From contig JAUZQT010000069.1 in the NCBI GenBank assembly GCA_030950825.1, positions 1 through 37,470 on the forward strand: a stretch of 37,470 nt of DNA, read 5' to 3'. Within the stretch, counting starts at the first letter, position 1. Every line of letters begins with the position of its first letter. The stretch comes from Mariprofundaceae bacterium. GTDB taxonomy: Bacteria; Pseudomonadota; Zetaproteobacteria; Mariprofundales; Mariprofundaceae. A program made the translations under genes and the position numbers. Positions 7,221-15,257 of the stretch are shown here, in pieces. The notes beneath the pieces were generated by a model, which did no database searches, was not told where the DNA came from, and saw nothing but the letters and a program-made list of their open reading frames with translations.

Positions 7221-7565
7221 ATGGCTTTTGTTGTCACCCAGCTTTGTAAAGATTGTGTCGATACTGCATGCGTTGCGGTATGTCCCGTTGATTGTTTTTA
7301 TCAACCCAAAGAAGTTACAGAAGAAACGCCAAATATGCTGCTAATCTCACCTGATGAGTGCATTGATTGCGCTGTTTGTGAGCCTGAATGCCCTTGGGAA
7401 GCTATTTATCCAGAAGAAGATGTGCCTGAAGTCTTTGAATCCGATATTGCGTTAAATGAGTTATGCGACACCGAACGTGACAGCTTTGATTTAGCCGAAG
7501 TAGAAGAAGATACCCCACCATCAGCCGAAGCTGTCGCGGCAAACAAGGCAAAATACGGTCTGTAG
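7221..7565 (+). CDS. fdxA: 7Fe ferredoxin (FdxA type)
   Basis: Small soluble electron carrier with one [3Fe-4S] and one [4Fe-4S] cluster. The start MAFVVTQLCKDC and the cysteine spacing (Cys9, 12, 17, 21, 25, then 47, 50, 53, 57 in DECIDCAVCEPECP) match Azotobacter ferredoxin I almost residue for residue. At 114 aa it is of family length. A short acidic insert (VTEETP) sits between the two cysteine groups, and the C-terminal half is acidic as in the family. Such ferredoxins feed low-potential electrons to biosynthetic reactions or take part in redox stress responses. It is probably monocistronic, with a hairpin (7573-7592) right after the stop. Confidence 0.93.
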   Translation: MAFVVTQLCKDCVDTACVAVCPVDCFYQPKEVTEETPNMLLISPDECIDCAVCEPECPWEAIYPEEDVPEVFESDIALNELCDTERDSFDLAEVEEDTPPSAEAVAANKAKYGL

Positions 7566-7572
7566 AATTTTC

Positions 7573-7595
7573 ATAGCCAAGGTCTTGGCTATTTT
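7573..7595 (+). terminator. Hairpin between fdxA and rlmN
   Basis: atagccaag/cttggctat form a nearly loopless 8-9 bp stem followed by TTTTC. The U-run is short, so termination may be partial. The hairpin ends only four nt before the rlmN ATG and would bury the only AAGG that could serve as its ribosome-binding site. Confidence 0.5.
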
Positions 7596-7598
7596 CAC

Positions 7599-8669
7599 AT
7601 GTCAAACGCCCCAGACCTACGCCCTTGCCTTACTGGCATGAATTATCAGGCACTGCTCACCTTATGCCGTGATGCGGGTGTGAAAGATGTGCATGCTGAA
7701 ACGCTGAATGCCTATGTTTTTCGCAGTGGTATCCGTGATTGGCATGCCATGCCTGGGCTTCCCCAGCTATTGCGCGCATACCTTGATCAGCATATTGGCC
7801 TATTCGAGCCAGAGCTTATCGCCAACCAACAAGCGGAAGATGGTACGCGCAAAATTTTATTGCGCATGTCCGATGGCAAAGATGTTGAAAGCGTATTGAT
7901 TCCTGCGTCAGGTAGGCTTACACAATGTGTGTCCACACAAGTCGGCTGTGCGATTGGCTGTAAGTTTTGCCTGACGGCAACTGCTGGACTCACACGAAAC
8001 CTGAGCAGCGCAGAAATCATGGCGCAGGTTTTCACTGCCCGCCACCTAATGGGTGAGCCTGTGCGGAATTTGGTTTTAATGGGCATGGGCGAGCCTTTGC
8101 ACAATTATGATGCGGTATCAAACTTTATTCGCATGGTCACCGATCCCAAAGGTATGGCCTTTTCCCCGCGCCGCGTGACATTATCAACAGCTGGACTGGT
8201 ACCAGCGATTTATCGCATGATTGAAGATGATCTGCCTTGCTCTTTGGCTGTCTCACTCAATGCCACTACCGATGATGTTCGCAGTCATATCATGCCTATT
8301 AATCAGAAATACCCACTGCAAGAGCTTTTGAAGGCCATGCATGCTTATATTGATAAGCATGGGCGTAAACGCATTCTTATCGAATACATTCTTCTTGGTG
8401 GCATCAATGACAGTATTGAAGATGCCAAACGCCTTGCTAAGCTCCTTGATGGTATGGCAAGTACCGTCAATTTATTACCATTTAATCCCTTTTCAGGCAG
8501 TGAATGGAAACGCCCCGAACGCAGGCATGTTGAAACCTTTCGTGTGGAACTAAGTAAAGCAGGCTTTGTGGTTGTGGTGCGAAAATCAAGGGGTAGTGAT
8601 ATTTCGGCTGCTTGCGGGCAGCTGAAAACAGAGATTGCGGCACGTAGAAAACTCGCCGCCAAGGCTTGA
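7599..8669 (+). CDS. rlmN: Dual-specificity 23S rRNA A2503 / tRNA A37 methyltransferase
   Basis: Radical-SAM enzyme that adds a methyl to C2 of A2503 in 23S rRNA and of A37 in some tRNAs. The CxxxCxxC cluster site is Cys117-Cys121-Cys124 in VGCAIGCKFC. The two catalytic cysteines expected from the E. coli enzyme are present as Cys110 (CVSTQVGC) and Cys339 (ISAACGQL). GMGEPLHNYD and the SAM-binding LSTAGLVPAI are also clear. Length (356 aa) is normal. The ATG at 7599 lacks a visible Shine-Dalgarno outside the preceding hairpin, and an internal ATG at 7638 is an alternative start. Confidence 0.96.
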   Translation: MSNAPDLRPCLTGMNYQALLTLCRDAGVKDVHAETLNAYVFRSGIRDWHAMPGLPQLLRAYLDQHIGLFEPELIANQQAEDGTRKILLRMSDGKDVESVLIPASGRLTQCVSTQVGCAIGCKFCLTATAGLTRNLSSAEIMAQVFTARHLMGEPVRNLVLMGMGEPLHNYDAVSNFIRMVTDPKGMAFSPRRVTLSTAGLVPAIYRMIEDDLPCSLAVSLNATTDDVRSHIMPINQKYPLQELLKAMHAYIDKHGRKRILIEYILLGGINDSIEDAKRLAKLLDGMASTVNLLPFNPFSGSEWKRPERRHVETFRVELSKAGFVVVVRKSRGSDISAACGQLKTEIAARRKLAAKA

Positions 8670-8709
8670 GGCTGGCAGTCTTCGCGGTATCTTATGCAAG
8701 GGGTGTATT

Positions 8710-9663
8710 GTGACGCAAGCTGTTCCTTCAACTGTTGATCAAAGCTGTGATCTTTGTGGTGGTTCCAACTTTGAAACTATTTCCGAATTTGATCGTCACC
8801 ATAAACCGTTAAAAACAGGTTTATGTCAAGGTTGCGGCTTGCTTATGCACCTACCAATTCCCAGTGAAGCGGAGATTTCAGCATATTACGCCAATGATTA
8901 TCGCCATGACTATCACGGAGAAAACAAGCCATCGGTACGTCGTATTATGCGGGCATGGAACAATGGACAGCGTATCGTTGCGCAAATAAAAGATCATATC
9001 CCAGTAAACTGCCAAGTATTTGAGGTTGGTGCAGGCATCGGCTGTACAGTAAAGTCATTTGAAACATCAGGCTTTAACGCATCTGGCATTGAACCCAATA
9101 CCGATTTCAACAACTATACCCATGATATATTGCATGCCAACGTAGAAAACATCAATTTATACGACCTTGCGGCCAATCATTCACGCGATGTTGTGCTATT
9201 GATTCATGTGATTGAACATTTCGTATCCCCCAAGCGGGCACTCAAACAAATGCGCGGGCTACTTAAAGATGATGCTCTATTGTACATTGAATGCCCCAAT
9301 ATTGGCGCACCATTTGCTACTTTTGATCGGATGTTTCATTTTGCCCATATCTACAATTTCACACACAATACCTTAGTCAGCATGGCACAATCAGCAGGCT
9401 TTGAAGCTGTCAAGACCTTTACGGATGCAGCCAACCCAGATATTCAAATCCTATTCAAAAAAGTCGCCATACCTCCGCACCTCGACTTTGATGCTCAGGA
9501 AGCTGCTCGCAGTTATGGTGCTATTTTTCGCTATAATTGGTTCAGCTACAACCTCCGTGTAGACTATTTATTGCGCCGCATCATCAAGCTTAGCGCCTAT
9601 GCCAAGGAGTATGCGCAGGCAACGCGTTTTGTAAAAACGTTGGAAGAGAAATTTAAAGCATGA
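8710..9663 (+). CDS. SAM-dependent methyltransferase with N-terminal zinc ribbon
   Basis: A 317-aa protein taken from the GTG at 8710, which has AAGGGG about six nt upstream. The frame is open further upstream, but that would run into rlmN. The N-terminus has two CxxC pairs (Cys13/16 and Cys39/42), as in the zinc-binding domain that precedes some sugar C- and O-methyltransferases. Then come a class I SAM fold with motif I VFEVGAGIGC (about 104-113) and motif-IV-like DVVLLIHVIEHF. The ATGA overlap with the heptose kinase gene and kdsB beyond it suggest a role in LPS or surface-sugar modification, but the substrate is unknown. Confidence 0.75.
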   Translation: MTQAVPSTVDQSCDLCGGSNFETISEFDRHHKPLKTGLCQGCGLLMHLPIPSEAEISAYYANDYRHDYHGENKPSVRRIMRAWNNGQRIVAQIKDHIPVNCQVFEVGAGIGCTVKSFETSGFNASGIEPNTDFNNYTHDILHANVENINLYDLAANHSRDVVLLIHVIEHFVSPKRALKQMRGLLKDDALLYIECPNIGAPFATFDRMFHFAHIYNFTHNTLVSMAQSAGFEAVKTFTDAANPDIQILFKKVAIPPHLDFDAQEAARSYGAIFRYNWFSYNLRVDYLLRRIIKLSAYAKEYAQATRFVKTLEEKFKA

Positions 9664-10577
9664 TTCTTGTTATTGGTGATATTATTGTGGATGATTTTGT
9701 GCTTGGCGATGTGTCTCGTATTTCACCTGAAGCGCCAGTTCCTGTGGTGCATGTTGAAAAGGTTGAGCGTCGTTTGGGTGGCTCTGCCAATGTTATTCGC
9801 AACCTTCATGCGCTTGATCAAAAGTCTGCCATGTTTGGCGTTGTCGGGGATGATGAGCCAGGTATTTGGGTTCACTCGCGTTTAGCAGAGTTAAACGCCG
9901 CCCATGAGGGTGTTATCACCCAACTGGGAGGTCGACCTACCGCCATTAAAACCCGTGTTATCGCGCGCCATCAGCAAGTTGTACGTTTTGACAAAGAATG
10001 GACAACACCACTGAGCAAAGATGTGCAGGTCACTTTATTACACCACTTAAAAAAACAGCTTCATCATGCTCGGTCGGTGATTCTGTCTGACTATGCTAAG
10101 GGCGTGCTAACACCTGACTTTCTTCAAAATATTATCGCCAGTTTGCAAGGGAAAATTATTGCTATTGATCCCAAGCCTGTTCACACAGAAGCTTATGCCA
10201 ATGCAACGTTTATTACGCCTAATTTACACGAAGCTGCAGATATGGCAGTGATGGATGCGATCAATAAAAATGCCCATGTCGAGCTTATTGCTCGTAAGCT
10301 GCATGCAAAACTTCGATTAAAGTATGTTCTCATTACACGTTCTGAGCGCGGCATGACGCTATTTGATGGTGGTATATGCCATCATATCCCAACGGCTGCG
10401 CGAGATGTTTATGATGTGACCGGTGCAGGGGACACTGTAATTGCTGTATTTACGGCATGTTTAAGCCGTGGTAACGACCCTCTACTAGCGGCTCAAACAG
10501 CCAACAAGGCTGCTGGTGTTGTGGTTGGCAAGGTTGGGACAGCTACGGCCAATTGGCAAGAAATTGAAGCGTATTAA
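9660..10577 (+). CDS. hldA: D-glycero-beta-D-manno-heptose-7-phosphate kinase
   Basis: PfkB-family sugar kinase (305 aa) that makes heptose 1,7-bisphosphate on the way to ADP-heptose for the LPS inner core. Family marks are GDIIVDDFVLGDVSRISPEAPVPV at the N-terminus, which is the RfaE1 signature, the GGSANVIRNL loop and the catalytic DVTGAGDTV (about 256-264). The protein ends after the kinase domain. The nucleotidyltransferase domain fused to it in E. coli HldE is absent and must be supplied by a separate hldC-type gene outside the window. It is coupled to the methyltransferase (ATGA) and followed after 12 nt by kdsB. Confidence 0.9.
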   Translation: MILVIGDIIVDDFVLGDVSRISPEAPVPVVHVEKVERRLGGSANVIRNLHALDQKSAMFGVVGDDEPGIWVHSRLAELNAAHEGVITQLGGRPTAIKTRVIARHQQVVRFDKEWTTPLSKDVQVTLLHHLKKQLHHARSVILSDYAKGVLTPDFLQNIIASLQGKIIAIDPKPVHTEAYANATFITPNLHEAADMAVMDAINKNAHVELIARKLHAKLRLKYVLITRSERGMTLFDGGICHHIPTAARDVYDVTGAGDTVIAVFTACLSRGNDPLLAAQTANKAAGVVVGKVGTATANWQEIEAY

Positions 10578-10589
10578 CCCCCATTATTC

Positions 10590-11333
10590 ATGAAAATACC
10601 GAAGAACCATTCGAAAATCGTTGTTGGTATTCCAGCACGTTTTGCGTCCACCCGTTTTCCAGGTAAACCGCTCGCAGATCTAGCTGGAAAACCCATGATT
10701 GTTCATGTCATTGAAAAAGCCATGCAAGCCAATATAGGGCAGGTGTTTGTTGCTACTGATGATGAACGCATTGCTGCAGTAGCGCGTGCTGTGGGTAGTG
10801 ATGTATTTATGAGTCAAGCACCTCACAATAGTGGCAGTGAGCGTCTGGCTGAAGCTGTGCAGGCTATGGATTGTGATATTGTGGTAAACGTGCAAGGGGA
10901 TGAACCTTTGATTGAGCCGCTTGCCATTCAATCTGTTGTGCGGCCTTTTATGGTCGATTCAAGCCTTGAAATGGCAACACTGGCGCACCCTTTATTGAGA
11001 AGTGAAGACTTATACGACCCCAATGTCGTTAAAGTTGTTTGTAATGCCAAGGGTCATGCGATGTATTTCAGCCGTTCAGCCTTACCTTTCCCTCGTCAAG
11101 CCCAAGCAGCACCTGCCCTGCAGCATGTTGGTCTGTATGCCTACACGAAAGATTTTTTATGCAATTATAGCAATCTACAAGAATGCCCCAGTGGCGAAGC
11201 TGAACAGCTTGAGCAGTTACGCGTATTGCATCATGGACACAGTATTGCAGTAAGCATTGGAGATTTTCATTGTTTGGGTATTGATACTTCCGAGGATCTT
11301 GAGCGTGCTAAAAAAATCCTATGTCAGAGCTGA
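10590..11333 (+). CDS. kdsB: 3-deoxy-manno-octulosonate cytidylyltransferase
   Basis: Activates Kdo with CTP to CMP-Kdo for addition to lipid A, in the cytosol. The 247-aa protein has the nucleotide-binding start IPARFASTRFPGKPL, the NSGSERLAEA and VVNVQGDEPLI motifs with the metal-binding Asp, and the late GLYAYTKDFL and SGEAEQLEQLRVL segments typical of KdsB. No Shine-Dalgarno is evident before the ATG, so translation may depend on the upstream hldA gene 12 nt away. It ends the LPS unit. A small stem (ttaaccc/gggttaa, 11381-11401) follows, without a T-run. Confidence 0.95.
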   Translation: MKIPKNHSKIVVGIPARFASTRFPGKPLADLAGKPMIVHVIEKAMQANIGQVFVATDDERIAAVARAVGSDVFMSQAPHNSGSERLAEAVQAMDCDIVVNVQGDEPLIEPLAIQSVVRPFMVDSSLEMATLAHPLLRSEDLYDPNVVKVVCNAKGHAMYFSRSALPFPRQAQAAPALQHVGLYAYTKDFLCNYSNLQECPSGEAEQLEQLRVLHHGHSIAVSIGDFHCLGIDTSEDLERAKKILCQS

Positions 11334-11371
11334 TTATTTCCCTGCCGCTTCGAAGTATTCGTCAAAAATAG

Positions 11372-11390
11372 TTACCCACCTTAACCCACT
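11372..11390 (-). promoter_or_regulatory. Distal inverted MraZ-box pair
   Basis: On the minus strand this reads GTGGG-TTAAG-GTGGG-TAAC: two GTGGG repeats (11385-11389 and 11375-11379) with a 5-nt spacer, the same arrangement as the MraZ operator just upstream of mraZ but inverted and about 270 bp away. Repeat, spacer and flank together agree with the proximal site at most positions. MraZ binding here is inferred from the known TGGG-N5 repeat recognition of the E. coli protein. Confidence 0.5.
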
Positions 11391-11401
11391 AATGGGGTTA
11401 A

Positions 11402-11435
11402 AATTAAATATTCAAGTTGTTTAATTCCCGTTCCT
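11402..11435 (+). repeat. Remnant of the palindromic element (solo arm)
   Basis: Positions 11413-11435 match the right arm of element copy 2 (33524-33546) at 22 of 23 bases, ending in gtttaattcccgttcct. Upstream, aattaaata (11402-11410) resembles the inner end of the left arm. The hairpin core is missing, so this is an internally deleted or terminal remnant. The rest of the 360-bp gap between kdsB and mraZ is A/T-rich and has no gene that I can support. Confidence 0.6.
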
Positions 11436-11635
11436 GAGCCATAGTAAGTATCTTTATTTTCAATATAAGCCTTATAAAACAATTGATGATAATATTTTTT
11501 TGTGAATTTAAATGCATAGATTTTATTAAGTGCTTAATAATGCAATGTATTTTGTTTGATCAGGTTGAGATACGGCTAAAATATTTTAGCGCATAGAGAT
11601 ATATCATTGACAGATATTGATATATTGCCATGGTT

Positions 11636-11660
11636 GTGAGCTGGGTGGGTAAAGGTGGGT
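11636..11660 (+). promoter_or_regulatory. MraZ operator upstream of mraZ
   Basis: GTGGG (11645-11649) and GTGGG (11655-11659) are direct repeats on a 10-bp period with spacer TAAAG. A weaker GTGAG precedes them at 11636-11640. MraZ of E. coli binds TGGG repeats separated by 5 nt and represses its own operon. The position 35-58 nt before the mraZ ATG fits autoregulation. A TTGACA at 11607-11612 could be the -35 element, but I see no convincing -10 at the right distance. Confidence 0.7.
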
Positions 11661-11693
11661 AGTTTCCTTTTCTACAGGAGAGCGGTAGCTGGC

Positions 11694-12131
11694 ATGTTTA
11701 TCGGTAATTATGCAAACACAATGGATAACAAAGGTAGAGTTAATATACCTGCTACGTTTCGTGATGCCTTGCATAAAGACTATGATGATGAGCGCATGGT
11801 TATTGCCCGTGATATTCGCGATGCCTGCCTGCGTTTGTATCCCATGCAAGAATGGCAATTTTTTTTAGATAAATTAAATCTTATCCCTGCATCAAATCCC
11901 ACCTTGCGTCGCATTCAGCGCCGCGTTGTCAGCTCAGCGATTGAGTGCACAGCAGATAGGCAGGGACGTGTGTTGCTACCGCAATCTTTACGCGAACATG
12001 CCAGCCTATCCAAGTGCGTGCAATTTGCGGGATTATCAAATACCGTTGAAATATGGGATACCCTGCTATGGCAGCATGAAATTGAAAATGATGCCATTGA
12101 TTCCAATATGCTTGAACAGCTGGGAATCTGA
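11694..12131 (+). CDS. mraZ: Transcriptional regulator MraZ
   Basis: A 145-aa DNA-binding regulator of the dcw cluster. It has two SpoVT/AbrB-like halves, each with the DxxxR signature: DNKGRVNIPA (about 11-20) and DRQGRVLLPQ (about 87-96). The ATG at 11694 was chosen over an upstream in-frame start because MFIGNYANTMDNKGR matches the usual MraZ N-terminus. AGGAGAG lies 11 nt before it. The stop overlaps the rsmH ATG by one base. The GTGGG repeats upstream make self-repression likely. Confidence 0.95.
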   Translation: MFIGNYANTMDNKGRVNIPATFRDALHKDYDDERMVIARDIRDACLRLYPMQEWQFFLDKLNLIPASNPTLRRIQRRVVSSAIECTADRQGRVLLPQSLREHASLSKCVQFAGLSNTVEIWDTLLWQHEIENDAIDSNMLEQLGI

Positions 12132-13075
12132 TGAAAAACCATGTCCCTGTACTCGCTCACGCATTTATTGAGGGTTTATTAAGCGACCCTGACGGCTACT
12201 ATATTGATGCTACCTTTGGCCGTGGTGGTCATACTCGCATGCTGTTGAATCGCCTTTCAAATGAAGGGCATGTATTGGCTTTGGATCGCGATCCGCAAGC
12301 CATTGAGGCAGCAGATATACTCACCCGTGAAGATCCGCGCTTTCAAATTGTGCACAGTGATTTTGCAGGCCTAGAAAATGCAATTTATCAAGCAGGTAGC
12401 CCTAGTATTTGTGGTATTGGCTTTGATCTTGGTGTGTCTTCTCCTCAAATTGACCAAGCTGAACGCGGTTTTTCATTTCAAGTCGATGGGCCTCTTGATA
12501 TGCGCATGGATCCGAGTGCTGGACAGCCATTATCTGAGCGTTTGAAGAGGCTTTCTGAGAAAGAACTAACACATATTATTCGATCGTTTGGTGATGAACG
12601 TTTCGCAGGTCGTATTGCTCGAACCATATGTGCAGCCGTGCAAAAGAAGGTGCTTTCGACAACCCGTGAGTTGGAAAATATTTGTTTCCATGCCATGCCT
12701 CCCAAGGCACGCCATGGCTCAACGCACCCTGCAACCCGCACCTTTCAAGCCTTACGCATTTGGGTGAATGATGAATATGGGCAAATTGATACGGCAATCA
12801 AAGCAGCGATGCATTGCCTTGCACCGCATGGGCGTTTGGCTGTTATTTCATTTCACTCGGGCGAAGATCGTCGTATTCGTGATTTGATTGAAGCGCAAGT
12901 GCACCCATGCACTTGTCCAAGAGAGTTTCCCATGTGTATTTGCGGGAAGACACCGTCCATGCGCTGGATTCAAAAAAAACCAATTCGTGCCAATGATGAT
13001 GAACTATCAAGCAATCCACGTAGCCGCTCTGCCATGTTGCGAATTGCCGAACGGCTTCCTGAGTCTGCAATATGA
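12131..13075 (+). CDS. rsmH: 16S rRNA (cytosine-1402-N4)-methyltransferase
   Basis: Methylates N4 of C1402 in the ribosomal P site. The 314-aa protein has HVPVLAHAFIEGL at the start, the SAM motif YIDATFGRGGHT (about 24-35), ALDRDP, FDLGVSSPQID, the family signature GFSFQVDGPLDMRMD, and HPATRTFQALRI. ISFHSGEDRRIR replaces the more usual ISFHSLEDR. Near the C-terminus CTCP..CICG gives four cysteines that may bind a metal, as in many RsmH proteins. Overlaps: TGATG with mraZ upstream, ATGA with ftsL downstream. Confidence 0.96.
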   Translation: MKNHVPVLAHAFIEGLLSDPDGYYIDATFGRGGHTRMLLNRLSNEGHVLALDRDPQAIEAADILTREDPRFQIVHSDFAGLENAIYQAGSPSICGIGFDLGVSSPQIDQAERGFSFQVDGPLDMRMDPSAGQPLSERLKRLSEKELTHIIRSFGDERFAGRIARTICAAVQKKVLSTTRELENICFHAMPPKARHGSTHPATRTFQALRIWVNDEYGQIDTAIKAAMHCLAPHGRLAVISFHSGEDRRIRDLIEAQVHPCTCPREFPMCICGKTPSMRWIQKKPIRANDDELSSNPRSRSAMLRIAERLPESAI

Positions 13076-13344
13076 GTGCACAAGTGCGTACACGAATGCA
13101 TTTCGGTATATTGCTACTGATGGTTACCTTATTGGCCGGCGCGCAGGTATGGCTGTCCTATTTGCGTATTGAAGTGTCACAGCAGGGCTATCAATTACAG
13201 CAGAATATCAATAAACAGCATGACGATATTCAAAATTTAGAGTTGGAGTATGCGAGCTTGGCTCGCCCCAATAGGCTGCGTCAGTTAGCTCATAAAGAGC
13301 TGGGTATGCAGGCTCCAACACCCATGCAGGTGTTAGAGCCATGA
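13072..13344 (+). CDS. ftsL: Cell division protein FtsL
   Basis: A 90-aa bitopic inner-membrane protein with a short cytoplasmic N-terminus, one transmembrane segment (about 10-27, FGILLLMVTLLAGAQVWL) and a periplasmic coiled coil (about 32-70) ending in the LRQLAHKELGM motif typical of FtsL/DivIC. With FtsB and FtsQ it activates the FtsWI synthase at the septum. Sequence identity in this family is low, so the assignment rests mainly on topology, the C-terminal motif and the fixed place between rsmH and ftsI. It overlaps both neighbours by four nt (ATGA). Confidence 0.9.
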   Translation: MSAQVRTRMHFGILLLMVTLLAGAQVWLSYLRIEVSQQGYQLQQNINKQHDDIQNLELEYASLARPNRLRQLAHKELGMQAPTPMQVLEP

Positions 13345-15257
13345 CTGTAAATAAAAAACAGCAGGTTCTTCATGCCCGACGGCGCATGGAAATCATTATT
13401 GGTTCCATGACATTGGGTCTGTTTATGTTGCTTATCCGTGCTGTGGACTTGCATATTTTACAAGGCGACGAACTAAAAGAGCGTGCCTACAAACAACATT
13501 TCCATCAATATGATGTTGTTGCACCGCGTGGTGCTATTCATGATCGGCACGGTCGCATTTTATCCAAAAGTATTGAAGTTCCGTCAATCACTGCTTTGGC
13601 AAGTGAGATCCCTGAAAAAGATTTACCCAAACTAGCACAGGCACTTAAAATATCGCTATCTAAATTGCAAAGTAAAATTAAAAATCGTCATGGATTCACA
13701 TGGCTGGCGAGGCAAGTTTCGCCAGCTATTGCTGAACGTGTTGCAGCACTAAATATTCCTGGCGTACACCAAGAGAGCGAATGGCGGCGGTATCATCCAC
13801 TGGGGCCTGAAACAGGTCACTTTTTAGGTTTTGTAGGTATAGATGGCCAGGGTTTAGAAGGCATTGAACGCAGCATGAACCAACACCTACAAGGGAAATT
13901 GGGAACCCGCCTTATGCAGCGTGATGCACGGGGTCACTCACTTCCTGATGGTGTTTGGCTACAACAACCTAGGATAGGGAAAGCCTTAACTCTGACCATT
14001 GATAGCAACATCCAAAGCATTGCTTATGCAGCATTAAGTGAAGGTATTCGCAAGCAACGGGCCAAAAGTGGTTCGGTAGTTGTGATGAATCCTCACAATG
14101 GCGATATTCTAGCTATGGCGAGTTGGCCTAGCTTCAACCCCAATAGCTTTTCGCGTTATAGGCCAAGCCAGTGGCGCAATCGCGCTATTACCGATATTTT
14201 TGAGCCAGGCTCAACCATGAAGGCTTTTACGGTTGCAAGCGCCTTAGAGTCAAAAAACTGGCAAGCTGATAGCCTTATTTTTTGTGAGCAAGGAAGCTTT
14301 CGAGTTGCCAACTATATTATTCATGATGATCACCCTGAGGGTTGGCTTGATCTAACGGGTATTATTGCCCAATCCAGTAATATTGGTGCGGCTAAACTAG
14401 CAATTAATATTGGTGCCAGGCAATTACAACAGCATTTGTCTTCGTTTGGTTTTGGTGAGAAAACGGGCATTGATCTGGGTGGAGAATCAGCAGGGATTCT
14501 CCTTCCAACAAGGAAATGGGGTATTGTTGAAACTGCCAATATTGCCTTTGGTCAGGGTATTGCGACCACGCCGTTGCAACTTGCTGCGGCTTTTAGCATT
14601 TTAGCCAATCATGGAATCAAACAAGCGCCCCACCTTGTATTGCCAAATGAAACAATACCATCGGAAGCATTGAAAAGAGTACCGTCTGGAGAGCGGGTTA
14701 TTTCGAAGAAAACCAGCGATTCGATAACCCAGATGTTGATCGCTGCGACAGCTAAAAATGCCACAGGTTGGCGCGCTGTGCCTGCGGGATACCATGTTGC
14801 AGGAAAAACAGGAACAGCACAAAAGGCAAACAATTATGGCGGCTATGCCAAAAATAAATATACCGCAGTTTTTGCAGGGTTTGCACCTGCGGAAGCCCCA
14901 GAAATCGTTATTGTAGTGGTGATTGATGAGCCGCAGCAGTCGATTTATGGCGGTACTGTTGCGGCTCCTATATTCCGTAATATTGCAGCAACTACATTAC
15001 CTTATTTGGGGGCACTGCCAGAAACGCAAACAGCAAGCTGGCAAACACAGCGCGTTGCAACATCACTGACGCAACCGCCTATCGCAGGCATGGTCGGAAA
15101 TTTCAGCCATTTATCATTACGGCAGGCCTATCAGCAAGCAGATCAACAGGGTTATACCTTACGCAGCCATGGTTCAGGCTGGGTCACCAAGCAATCCCCT
15201 GCCCCTCTTGTCGCGTTGTCAAACGGTTCAGAAGTCGAGGTTTGGCTCAATGAATAA
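13341..15257 (+). CDS. ftsI: Septal peptidoglycan transpeptidase FtsI (PBP3) with C-terminal PASTA domain
   Basis: Class B penicillin-binding protein (638 aa) that cross-links septal peptidoglycan. It has an N-terminal membrane anchor (about 17-36), a pedestal domain with RGAIHDRHGRIL, and the transpeptidase domain with nucleophile Ser291 in STMK, Ser345-Ser-Asn347 as SxN, and Lys489 in KTGT. Residues about 575-638 form an additional PASTA-like module (MVGNFSHLSLRQAYQQA...). E. coli FtsI lacks such a module, while it is common in Gram-positive and some other division PBPs. The gene is coupled to ftsL (ATGA) and to murE, whose ATG lies within its last codons. Confidence 0.96.
   Translation: MTVNKKQQVLHARRRMEIIIGSMTLGLFMLLIRAVDLHILQGDELKERAYKQHFHQYDVVAPRGAIHDRHGRILSKSIEVPSITALASEIPEKDLPKLAQALKISLSKLQSKIKNRHGFTWLARQVSPAIAERVAALNIPGVHQESEWRRYHPLGPETGHFLGFVGIDGQGLEGIERSMNQHLQGKLGTRLMQRDARGHSLPDGVWLQQPRIGKALTLTIDSNIQSIAYAALSEGIRKQRAKSGSVVVMNPHNGDILAMASWPSFNPNSFSRYRPSQWRNRAITDIFEPGSTMKAFTVASALESKNWQADSLIFCEQGSFRVANYIIHDDHPEGWLDLTGIIAQSSNIGAAKLAINIGARQLQQHLSSFGFGEKTGIDLGGESAGILLPTRKWGIVETANIAFGQGIATTPLQLAAAFSILANHGIKQAPHLVLPNETIPSEALKRVPSGERVISKKTSDSITQMLIAATAKNATGWRAVPAGYHVAGKTGTAQKANNYGGYAKNKYTAVFAGFAPAEAPEIVIVVVIDEPQQSIYGGTVAAPIFRNIAATTLPYLGALPETQTASWQTQRVATSLTQPPIAGMVGNFSHLSLRQAYQQADQQGYTLRSHGSGWVTKQSPAPLVALSNGSEVEVWLNE

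Noticed and set aside
11607..11626. TTGACA followed by TATATT as the mraZ promoter
   Set aside because: The two hexamers are only 8 nt apart, too close for a sigma-70 promoter. TTGACA may still be a -35 element with a poor -10.
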